Origin: Blasia pusilla
Taxonomy: Eukaryota > Marchantiophyta > Marchantiopsida > Blasiales
Direction: 5' to 3'
Length of the DNA stretch: 64,000 bases
Assembly: GCA_050084515.1 (NCBI GenBank)
Contig: CM114271.1
Coordinates: 48,422,001-48,486,000, forward strand
A model generated the notes under the pieces. That model saw only the letters and a program-made list of their open reading frames with translations, made no database searches and had not been told where the DNA came from. Both the position numbers and the translations under genes were made by a program. Positions 54,411 to 64,000 of this stretch are shown here, piece by piece. The first letter of the stretch is position 1; every line of letters starts with the position of its first letter.

Positions 54411-57400
54411 CTGTTGCAGGGATGTGACATCTCCTTCATCACCAAGCACGTGTCTAACTTTTACAGGTTATGGGAAGGATAGTTTAATTATCTATTCTTC
54501 ACCGATCAAATTCCTCGAAATTAATTTAACATAATGTCCAAAAATTAATTATGGGAGGCAATTTCAAAACTAGTAGTATCTATCCTAAAAAGACGTTGCC
54601 CTTACGTTAAACGAATGGAGCTACGATGCAGGACCACACAACACCATGCAATGAGCAGATTTCTTTTCGTTCCTACCCACTCATTGCTGCGACACGTTTT
54701 AAAGTTTTTGGATGGCATTCTACCTCTGCTGTCGTTGCAGGAATGCTTGTTTTAGAAACGAAAGACAGGAAGGCGAATTCCTGGTATTTCTGGTAGGTTG
54801 AGCCAAGATCTCGACTCATATATACCGTATACCGCCCGCCAGTTGCAGGGAACAGTGAACTCACCGCAGTTTTAGCCATCTTTGTGCATTCCGCAGAGAA
54901 AATAACCGTACTCGTAAAGCAGTAGTGCCTGTCAAAAGCAGTCTTGCGACCGTAGACACTTACACGAGTTACAGCATCCGACTCAATCTGTGTTGCCACA
55001 TGCAATCCAACACCGGGGTTTGCAATCGTATAGAATCCTTGATGTCCGAAAACTCTCAGGACCTCTTGATATACACGTTTGAGTCAGTAGCTTGTCCTCC
55101 ATCAAGCTTTTCCGAAGAACTAGGTAGTACTTTTTGTAAATATGTGTGTCATCCTAGCTTCAAGGTTATATTCCTCCAACTCCAATTTGATACTTCAAGC
55201 TACGTACTTCGCCGAGAAAAGAAATCAGCGACGTGACCGATGCATTTTTAGCAAATGAAGTGGATAGCATTAAGAAGTGCTGAATTCCTCTCGTCTACAA
55301 AGACGATTATGATGTAATAAGTGCTGAGTAGAGCTGTTCGCCGGAGAAATTTCCAACTTCATTTACTCTACCAATTGGTGTGTCTTCTGGCTAAATCATT
55401 TGGACATCGTCTTCCATGGATCTTCATTTATACAGCAAGTGGGTAAAGTCTTCCTCTTCATCATAATTTTGGGTTGACAGAACGAAAAGTGATTTTGGTC
55501 CGAACGGAAAGTAGCATGTATGTAGGAGGAAAGCCCATACAAAGCATATCATTTCATTTGCGACTATCTTGCGAACTGATATGCTACTAGGGGTACTCAT
55601 TTCCGGGTTTCGGCCCCATCCCGGACGCCAGAGTTTTAAGGAGGTGACGTTTGGCGCAGGCTACCTCTTTTGGAACAGGGATGTAATAAAAATGAACTTT
55701 CATGTAAGGATTTGAATTGCACATGAGATATTCAAATTTTACATTGTCTTGGAATTTTAAATTCCATTAATTGAATTTTCTCTCTTAAAATGACATGTGT
55801 CAACATTATAAGAATCTTTAGAAGACAAGTTTCAACATGGGAGGAGGGTTTACTCTAACTCTTTTTTTTAATTATATAGATTGAATGTTATTTTTCTTTA
55901 AAAATACATTTTTAAGATATACACATGCGGACGAGACAAGGTTTCTTTCTATCCCCCGGACTTCTCCCTCACCGAGAGAAATGAGGAGCCCTACTATCCA
56001 AATTTGCGTCGCAATGATGCAATGGTGGTACAAATTTGCTAGCTGGTGACTCTTTAGTTTCTTGTGATTGTCAATCCATACATAGCTTGCAGCTACAAAA
56101 TATCGTAAGCTAGTTAGATAATGTTACACTCACAAAGTTTGTTAATGGTTGCAAGGAACATCATAATGTTAAGAGACCAAAATTTTTGGTGATAATTCCA
56201 AAAGTAGAAAAAAGGTTTGTTCTAGTAGTGCAAATATCACTGAAGCTTAGGCCAATCTCAAACCCATTAAAATTTTGAATTTCAACCCATCAAACTACAT
56301 GTTGTCACATCAACTGTGCTAGAATAACCAATATGTTTGTAGCGTACGTGGAGAGTTAGATGTCGATCCTAATAAGTAAAGGATGATGTCTTAGGGATAT
56401 GGGGAATCGTCGCAAATAGCTAAGTGTATGGCATCCACACTAACAGGGACCCAGGAAGTGAGTCATAATTTTGGGTCCAAGGAGGAAAGACCTTGGTGTG
56501 ACCCACCAAAGTTGGAACCTAGACTAGCTAGTCGCAATATGAAGGCCAGCGGAACTGACCGTGGGATTGATACTAGGCGAGACTCGCACGTGTCTTGTGA
56601 CTAGCCTTGGGCGAGAAAGGGGCGTAGCTACTTGCAAGGACGAAGGCAAGGTTTGAGACCTTGGAGCCAAGCCCCAAATCAAGGATGAGAAGCGAGCAAC
56701 ACGTGAGTAGTCAAGATGGGTGAAACCCCATGAGACTAGTCACGAAATGCGAAGGGCGGAAAAAAACCGTGAGACACCAAACAAGGAGTCAAGATGTGCG
56801 CTAGCCATGAGACATATGAGACACGAGTCCAAGATTCGTTTAGGAAGCCAAGAGTTGCATAGTTTGTTGGAAGCCTCCGCCAATCTATCTTGATGGATAT
56901 GTGGTTAAATGTCGCTCCACAAGTCACAAACCACGTTTGGGTTGAGGGCCAAAATCAAGGGCCCGAGGGGGACAGTGGGAAGGGTGAGGTTCTCTCATAG
57001 AACCCTAGAAGTATCTATAGGGGGGAGGACACTCTCCCTCCCTACCCGCTCAAGTCCTTGAACCAAGAACTAACCGTGATACAAGTTTGGCCATGTTTTA
57101 GGTTTGAGCTAAGGCACGCATCTTGAGGAATTTGGGGATATTGGTGAGCAACTTGGGGAGAATTGGTCGAGGCTAGGGGAAGAGGCTTCCTAGGGAAACG
57201 ATGTGCACTTGGGGATTGAGATTTGACTCGATCAACACTTGGCAATCTCTTGGCTACCTATAGAACACGCAACCAATTAAGTGAGTTATTGGGACTCAAC
57301 CTAAGTCTTCCGCTTGCAAAGCTCAAAGTCAAGAGTGTTTTGGGAAGAAGCTAGGAGAAGTAGAGATAGGGTCAACTAGAATGTATCTCAACTCATATAC

Positions 57401-58888
57401 CATCTCAACATATGCACTCCTCTCCAAATGTTCTTCGAAGATCTCTGATGATACCACACATATGCACAATCTTTCGTCATGTGCTCGAATAACTTCCAAG
57501 TGTTTAAGAAAGTTGCCATTTGGAATTCCAATCTGTGCATTGTCCCAAAGAACATCAATAGAAGTGGTATCCCCCTACTTTGAAGTGCAACATCTCCCCA
57601 CATGTTGATGATCCCCATTAAGGCTTCATTCCTATCGCAAAGAGCTTTTGGAGGTAAAATCACATTGAAGACTCTCATTACATGAAGAGCCTATACTATC
57701 ACCACCACACACAATTGTTGGAATGCCTACCTCAGTTTCTACAATATGAAGGTACTCAAAGACAAACCTCGATCATCTACTCCACTTGAAACCAATGACT
57801 ATTTAGGCATGGGAAGAGACTCAACAACATGTTCGTCAGCCACGTAAGAGCGACCTTCAAAGGTTTCCCTGAATGGAATAGTCTCAATATATGAGAGCCA
57901 ATGCCAACATCACGACTCAAGGTTATTGGAACGCCTTCTGCAACACCCAAAATACATTGTGGAACATCAAGACCTCATCTACTACATCCAAAATTGGGAT
58001 CTTAATAGGAGAAGAAGGAGAATCACTACCCAATATACCTCTCACTCTCTTCTTGCGACTTTTTGGTTCATGTGGAAGTCTCTCCTCGGAGCAAGAGGCA
58101 CCTCCCATGCATTTGGTGCGCATGCTTTTCTTCCTAGACTCTTGTACACGTGTAGAAACAACCTAGTCCTCCCCACTCTTTGTTGAAAATTGTTTGGCAG
58201 CAGATTATATGAGAATCCACCATACATCTCCTCCTTGGGCGCAAAACTTGAAAATCACCAGTATCCTCTATTTTATCTATTGTAAAGTGTAAGAGTTCCT
58301 AGAGCTACCCCCTATTCCAGATTTCTCTCCATTCTTCCTTGACCATTCCAACACTACATCCCTCTTCTACCTTGCATGGGGCATATTTAGAAGCTCATTT
58401 TTCACAATCTTCCTTCACCTCCTCCACATTCCTCCTCTCCAACCATTCATTTAATTGTTACGTAGCCATGAAATCTAAATACTTGGTGGGTTGGCTTCAT
58501 GTCTTTCAAGCCAACCCATAAAATTGTACTTTTTCTCAAGCAATCCAAACAAGTGTTTCCTTCACTTGCTTTGATCTCTCCTCTAGGTGGAAGCAAACCC
58601 AAAGAAACTCCCTCTTTCTTCTCAGTTACTCTCCAATTTTTCTTCATCAACTCCAAATGAAGAAAGTAATTTCCCCCCTTCCAATCTAGTCTATAGAATC
58701 AAGCTCACTAGCTCTCTCAATGGTAGCCAAGAATCACAACACTCTGACATCCACCATAACATTGCTTTCCCCACACTCCCAAATTTTAATAATACACAAC
58801 CAATATTTTCTCTATCCAATAGGTCATCCAAATCTTGGATACAAAGATACTTTGGGAGATCACACTCCATTAAAGCCAACAACATCAA
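54411..58888. other. Interval without a supported gene
   Basis: 54411-54540 is probably RSP3 3' untranslated sequence. 54670-55240 has short frames on both strands without domains. 55680-56340 is AT-rich. 56400-57050 is purine-rich and resembles LTR or leader sequence (GGGCCCGAGGGGGACAGTGG). 57380-58945 has minus-strand frames (for example 57678-57388, 58123-57923, 58945-58691) that could be one decayed transposon gene, but I recognise no motif. Confidence 0.4.
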
Positions 58889-59655
58889 TGTCGTGCGCAT
58901 AGACATCGCTACACAACATACATCGCTGTCACCAAACACACACACACAAACACGCTGGATCCCATGCTAACTCATGGCATCCAAACAACGAGACAAGAAG
59001 TACCAAAATATCTCCAATTAAAATAAGATCCAATCTCTCTCACAACACTATAGTTCTTACATGTGTGCACTCTCACATGTGTCTCCCAATGTCAAACCAA
59101 ACCCACTCTCCTAATGAGAGGCTTGGGTTACACACACAAGGCAAGCAAGACCATAGCTCCGCCGCCTCATGCCAAGAGGTTTAACAAAGAGAGATCAAGC
59201 TCTCTCTCCTTGAGGTATATCCCTCCCCTCTCCCAAGCTCTTTCCATGGTAACCTGTGCTCCCAAGTCACCTCCTTGGCTCTTGACCTGATGTAGAAGGT
59301 CAAGGGCCACTTATCAAAAATATAAAGTTGATCATATACTCAAAATGGTACTTACCTAAAATAGGAAGTTTCTCAACATGGCTCCAAATGAATCGAAACA
59401 AAGGGGAAACCTGCTCTCTCAGGTTTCTCGGGGCCTCAACACTTCATCCTTGACCTACTAATCATGTCCTCCACTAATCACGAAGGCGCTCTACTAGATC
59501 TCATCGATCTATCCTAAAAGATGTGACAGTTATCGTGCGCATACACATCGCTACACAACATACATCGTTGTCACCGAACACACACACAAACACAAACGAT
59601 CCCATGCTAACTCATGGCATCCAAACAACGAGACAAGAAGTACCAAAATATCTCA
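58889..59655 (-). repeat. LTR family II, 3' LTR of copy C (767 bp)
   Basis: Minus strand from TTTGAGATATTTT (next to the polypurine tract) to GCGCACGACA. It has the same A-body-A structure as 15101-15805, with the ~126-bp segment at 59655-59530 repeated at 59016-58889. Confidence 0.75.
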
Positions 59656-59666
59656 AATCGCCCCCC
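59656..59666 (-). other. Polypurine tract, copy C
   Basis: CTAGGGGGGCGAT on the minus strand directly before the LTR start, matching the tract at 15806-15816. Confidence 0.7.
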
Positions 59667-59838
59667 TAGCTGGTGGTTAAGTCCTTCTAACTCTAGATAG
59701 CCATCTATCCTTACCTACCATGACATACATCTCTTGGACGCTAAGAGCAAGAAGGCCGGGTGCTCATGTGGCCCCATCGCTAGTCGCCTTCTTATCATCC
59801 ATGTCACAGACACAAGTCAAAATGTAGAACTACCTACT

Positions 59839-59990
59839 CTATGTATATCTGGGACACATCCATCATCCCTGAGGAACCCTAGTGAGAGGTGGCGTCAAAC
59901 ATGTCATATGCCATCCTCTCGAACATCCATCAGAGACTAGCATAGTGGCTGCACCATAGGCGGAACCACACAACATACACCGCAAGCCTG
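59839..59990 (-). other. PHD finger at the C-terminus of pol, copy C
   Basis: The frame reads RCMLCGSAYGAATMLVSDGC, SRGWHMTCLTPPLTRVPQG, stop, WMCPRYT, stop. Cys-x2-Cys, Asp-Gly-Cys, Cys-x4-His-x2-Cys and Trp-x-Cys are present. The third ligand is Ser, the last is Tyr, and a TGA lies before the Trp. Copy A has a Cys at the last position and no TGA there, so the two copies decayed separately from an intact PHD finger. Confidence 0.8.
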
Positions 59991-61440
59991 CAGAAACTAT
60001 TGCTAAGCTCATATCAACTGTACCTTCAATGTTCGGAAGATGACATGGCACACAGTTACGCACATGGTCCTTCCAAACCATACCGTCGCGTCCCTCCAAT
60101 AAGAGAACATTGGATGGCAAAAACTCATGCACTCTCAAGATGGTGCGCCCTGCAATCACATCCAATGTTGTGGGTGCCGTCTGCTGCAAGTAGATATAGT
60201 CTCCTTGATGAGACCTCCGGATAGTAGGTCGATAACCACCTCCCCGAATAGTCGCATACCTCAACGTATCCCGATGTTGCGCAATCGCCAAGTTCTCAAA
60301 CGCCATGGGCATCACTCTCCGAAACAACTCAACCCTCTCTGAACATGCTCGCACCCATACATGAGGGTCATCAAGGTTCAACACCTCACCAATATCTCGA
60401 CGAATGGCCGCTGGTAAATCTGGCTCTCGACCATAAAGCAACAAGTCGGGTGAGAAAGACGCTTAGGATGCTTGCCTGCTGAATCTGTATCCCATCGCCA
60501 ACCACGGCAACTAAAGGTCCCAATCTCCTAGGTGACCTCTCTGCAAGCCATACTTGCATAGTCTTCTCTTCACCGTCTGCACAACCCGCTCCGCTAGTCC
60601 ATCTGCCTCAGGATGATCTCGCAAAATAGTGCGGTGGTCAATCAGTGCCTAATCACACAAGGCTTGAAACTCCCCGCGGAACTCTGTAACCTGGTCTATC
60701 AACACCTCATTTGCTGCACTGTAATGACTCAACACTCGATCTAAGAAGGCATACGCAACTCCCTCACTCACTTTGTCAGGCAATGCAACCAACTCTATCC
60801 ACTTTGAGAAGTGCTCAACCATCACCAACACATAATGACTATGGCGCTCCGTCAAAGGCAAAGGTCTTGCAAAATCCATACTCCATCTATAACCTAAACC
60901 CATGATCGGAAGTGGATGCAATTGTGGAGTTGGAGCATTGAACGATGCTCGAACTCGATCACACACCATGCATCTGGCAACAAACTGTTGAATGTCAATT
61001 TGCATGCCTTGCCACCAATAATAAATCTGGAGCAAGCTGTACGTCCGCTTCATTCCAAAATGACCCAACTTCTCGTGGGCATGAAACACCAAATGTGCTC
61101 TCTGCAAAGGATGAGGCACTACACGCACTCTACCATCCTCCCACACTCGCAACACATGTGTGCCCTCCCACCGAAACCGTCTGGCTCGTTGTAGGATCCA
61201 ATCCCGCTCTCTAGAAACCATTGTGCTTGCAACGTTGCCAATACGCACGTACTCCAAGACCACTCCATCGTCGTGGATGTCTCGGCCACCTGCCGTCTTC
61301 TCACCGGCCTCTGGATCTAAGGACTCTCCATCAGACCTCGCCATCGAAGTCTCCGCAATCTGGCTCTCCATAGCCAACAAGCCCAAATAGGCTGACGCAT
61401 GCCATCCTGGCACCAACTCCTCATCACTCTCACCATGCCA
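59991..61440 (-). pseudogene. Integrase, copy C
   Basis: The zinc-binding domain is complete: HAHEKLGHFGMKRTYSLLQ, then CMVCDRV (His-x3-His region and Cys-x2-Cys). Core: first Asp MDFARPLPLTERH, second LIDQVTEFRGEFQAL, Glu in DHPEADGLAERVVQTVKR. TAG stops at 60649-60651 (CAG in copy A), near 60513 (shared with copy A), and TAA near 60465. The ~190-residue C-terminal domain with LLYGREPDLPAAIRRD leads into the PHD finger. Confidence 0.88.
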
Positions 61441-62541
61441 ACAAGCTCCAGTTGCATCTTGCTGTCTCGCGCATGGGTTACGGCTCAAACCATCTGCATC
61501 TTGGTTGAGCGTCCTAGGTCTATGCACCACCTGGAAGTCATACTCTTGCAACAAAAGATCCCACCTCGCAAGCTTCCCTGTAAGCTTGTCGGACTCCATC
61601 AACCACTTAAGTGGTTGATGATCAGTAATGATGGTAAAGGAATTGCCGAATATATAACATCTGGAATGTGCGACAGTCCACACTTCAGCCAAGCACTCAC
61701 CCTCATACGAGCTATACTTTGCCTCTGCAGCATTGTTCGAGCGACTAGCATAAGCCACCACGAACTCTCTACCATCATCGTCATGTTGGGTAAGCACGGC
61801 TCCAAGCTCCAACATGCTCCAATCGGTATGCAACTGGAAAGGACAACCCCTGATCGGTCTCCTCAATATGGGTGCGGATGTTAATTTGTCCTTGAGCATC
61901 TAAAATGCTCTCTCTTGCTCATCCCCCCAGTGCCACTCGTGATGCACCTTGGTCATCAAGGTTAGCGGCTTTGCAATCGAACTAAAACCCTTGACGTACC
62001 GTCGATAGAAGTTTGCCAATCCCATGAATGCACGAACTTGACTCACATCTGTAGGGCGTGGAATGCGTGAAATAGCCTCTACCTTTGTCTGTTGCACACC
62101 AAGGCCCCCAGGGTATATCGTATGATCCAAGTACTCAATCTGGTCGTAAAAGAACTTGCACTTGCCTGGATGTAGCTTCAACCCATATAACTGCAATCGT
62201 CGAAACATCTCCTCTAGTTGTCGCTCATGCTCCTCAACCGTGGCGCTAAAGACTACGATGTCATCAATATAACACCTAGAAAAATCCAGACCTGCCAAGA
62301 TCCTATCCATGACTCTCTGAAACTCAGCCGGGGCATTCTTTAACCCGAATGGTAAGAACCGCCACAAGTACAAATAATCCTTCCCGTGAGGATCGATGCC
62401 CCAAAATACCGTCTTTTGCCTGTCCTCCAATCTGATAGGCAACTGATGGTATCCGGCTCGCAAATCCAATGAACTGAAGATCTTTGCATGCCCAATCGCA
62501 TCAAAGATCTCCTCAAGGATGGGCATGGCATATCTATGCAT
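61441..62541 (-). pseudogene. Reverse transcriptase and RNase H, copy C
   Basis: RT frame 62541-61900 has FSSLDLRAGYHQLPIRLED, FLPFGLKNAPAEFQRVMDRI, the YIDDIVVF catalytic box and the thumb GLANFYRRYVKGFS. One TAG (61900-61902, CAG in copy A) separates it from the next frame with RNase H (LHTDWSMLELGAVLTQHDDD, YSSYEGECLAEVW, TIITDHQPLKWLME). The palm starts abruptly at 62541, and the N-terminal RT part seen in copy A is shortened by a deletion near 62545-62600. Confidence 0.9.
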
Positions 62542-62899
62542 ACTAAATGCAAAACTAAATGCAAAACAGCTCCTATAACTCCTAAGGAACTGGTGTATCC
62601 AATGCCCCGCTCTCCTCTTGTCAACTTAGGGCCCATATCTGGCTCCCAAGTCTCAATCGTGACTACGATAGGACTCTCTGACACGGATGTCGGTGGTTGC
62701 TATGGTGCAACCCCATCTCGGACAATAGAACTCCCATCTCCACGTGCAGTACCCAGAACCACGCTCGATGTTGTGGCTATCATCTCCTGGCGTACCTACA
62801 AAACATCCAAGGGTGTCTCTCCCAATAACCCCTGGTGTGTTGATCTCCTCGAGTCTTGCCCCCAACCACTACCTCAACCGTCTCAATAGGCATGGGGCT

Positions 62900-64000
62900 C
62901 ACCAAAGCAACAACTGTGATTTGTCGCATCCTCAAACGACAATGCTCAGCTACTCCTAAGCTAAAAATCCATGTCAAGCAGTTCAGGTCCATCGCCTAAC
63001 CCAAGACATGATGTCGTGATGCCTCACAGGAGCGATAGTGATGGTATTTCCATCACTCCTGTGGGGAATCCTATCACTTGCTCTCGCTCATCGGCGTTGG
63101 GCTTCACCAACCTCTATATCTGGTCATTCCAAACCAAGCCTGGTTCGGCCTCCTTGAATGCATAGGAAGCAAGAAAACTCACCAATGTGGGAAAGGCGGC
63201 TCGTGGCATGCCAATCCTGTTGACCACAATCAACGGCAGTCCATCATCGTGCCTCACTGCCTGTGATCGACGGCTCGGATCCAATATAGAATCCACCAAC
63301 AAATCGGAGGGACGCTCCACTCTCGCATAAGCCCTCCGCAATACCTCATGTGGTACCAAGTTGGTCCACCAAAGATGCGGGCGATGTGCTCGTGAACCCA
63401 CACTCGCTACATCTAACAACACTGCCAAGCCAATCCATGTGCGCACCTGATGTGTACTCGTCACCACGCAGGACCTCGAATCGCCCAAAATTGGCACAGT
63501 TTCCAAAATGTTTGTTGGAGAACGAGATTGATGCTCCTATAAATGTCTCAAGATCCGCATCATCTCCCTAAATAACCTGGATCGAGTGTCAGCTAACTCG
63601 CTACCTTGTCTAGCACTCGATTGGCCTTGACACGGCCAACCAGCAATGGCCAAGTCTATGGTCCCTACCTGCCCGAGTCTTCCGCCCCCAACAATGAAAT
63701 GTCCCTTGGTAGGGAACTTTGGTAACCTTGAATAGCAGACGCAGACAACAAGTTGGGAAAACATAGGCGTAACAGCGCTACATGGTGAAGTGAAGCGCGC
63801 CTCGCAACATCATCAATCTCCACATACAGGTACTGCTGCACTCGCACTCCAGCATGAAAAACAGCAACTAACCTAGTGCTGATCCCTCCAAAGAGATCCA
63901 ACACTCGAATACCCTTCTCTAGGATGCACCACACAATCGGGGTTATGTCCAAAGGGGTCTTAGCAGCACTCTTGCCTACCTGGGGTTCCTCTAACCCGTC
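62900..64000 (-). pseudogene. DNMT3-like cytosine-5 DNA methyltransferase, copy C
   Basis: Motif I GIRVLDLFGGIST is intact (~63912-63875), followed by YLYVEIDDVARRA. Motif IV is DLAIAGWPCQGQS with the catalytic Cys (~63630). Motif VI reads ILETVP (Asn changed to Thr; ENV in A and B). Motif VIII is SVGSRAHRPHLWWTNL, motif IX PNADEREQVIGFPTGV (~63080) and motif X HVLG-stop-AMDLNCLTWI. CAG-to-TAG stops lie at 63114-63116 and 62996-62998, and a frameshift lies between motifs II and IV. It runs off the window just upstream of motif I. It is the only copy with motif I and the acidic SAM-contact strand both intact. Confidence 0.88.

Larger units (their letters stand above)
58889..64000 (-). mobile_element. 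DNMT-carrying Ty3/gypsy element, copy C (5' end outside window)
   Basis: On the minus strand: methyltransferase (from beyond 64000 to 62900), RT, RNase H, integrase, PHD finger (ends 59839), polypurine tract (59666-59656) and LTR II (59655-58889). It has the longest open frames of all copies (213 residues of RT, 416 of RNase H-integrase) and is the best-preserved pol. The remaining stops are mostly CAG-to-TAG. No nested insertions in the visible part. Confidence 0.88.

Noticed and set aside
57388-58945. Minus-strand multi-exon gene
   Set aside because: Several frames of 60-96 codons in a row are suggestive, but I find no motif or splice pattern that joins them.
61399-61884. 161-codon plus-strand frame
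   Set aside because: Shadow of the RNase H coding strand; the minus frame has clear motifs.

Overview
The window looks like nuclear DNA of a streptophyte with flagellated sperm, most plausibly a large-genome charophycean alga of the Chara kind. The reasons are two split host genes for flagellar proteins (IFT74 and radial spoke protein 3) with clean GT-AG introns, plant-type SWIM/MULE transposon remains, and dense nested Ty3/gypsy LTR retrotransposons. The species call is inference; a fern, moss or other sperm-bearing streptophyte is not excluded.

Layout. 1-2430: tail of a Ty3/gypsy element (integrase, polypurine tract, LTR family I). 2431-15100: a zone dotted with a short imperfect palindrome (GCAACCCGTCGGA / TCCGACGGGTTGC). 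It contains a degenerate minus-strand multi-exon gene with a ParB-like domain and a methyltransferase-like domain (8892-3659), a solo LTR of family III with a target-site duplication (6048-7088), and a plus-strand SWIM/MULE-type pseudogene (10258-14545). 15101-28930: a minus-strand composite Ty3/gypsy element in the order gag, protease, DNA cytosine methyltransferase, reverse transcriptase, RNase H, integrase, PHD finger. Part of it is duplicated in tandem, and it carries a nested solo LTR of family I. 28931-32239: non-coding debris with a perfect 27-bp hairpin. 32240-35414: a truncated, diverged plus-strand copy of the same element. 35562-37458: LTR family III copies in inverted orientation. 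37441-39180: a second SWIM/MULE remnant. 40263-47287 (minus) and 49939-54410 (plus): the host genes IFT74 and RSP3, head to head. 54411-58888: non-coding or unrecognised. 58889-64000: another copy of the methyltransferase element, running off the window end.

The main discovery candidate is this Ty3/gypsy lineage. Its pol carries a DNMT3-like cytosine-5 methyltransferase between protease and reverse transcriptase, and a PHD zinc finger as the last domain after integrase. Three methyltransferase copies, and the motif I of a fourth, are visible. All are damaged, but the same motifs recur in the same order, so a source element with a DNA-methylation writer and a histone-reader-like finger can be inferred. 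From memory, methyltransferases inside retrotransposons have been reported for Symbiodinium dinoflagellates and the charophyte Klebsormidium; the PHD pairing and this lineage should be compared with those. Decay of the copies is dominated by CAG-to-TAG stops, as expected if the elements themselves are cytosine-methylated.

The two host genes form a small gene island in a repeat sea. My exon models keep frame throughout: IFT74 550 residues, RSP3 448 residues or more.
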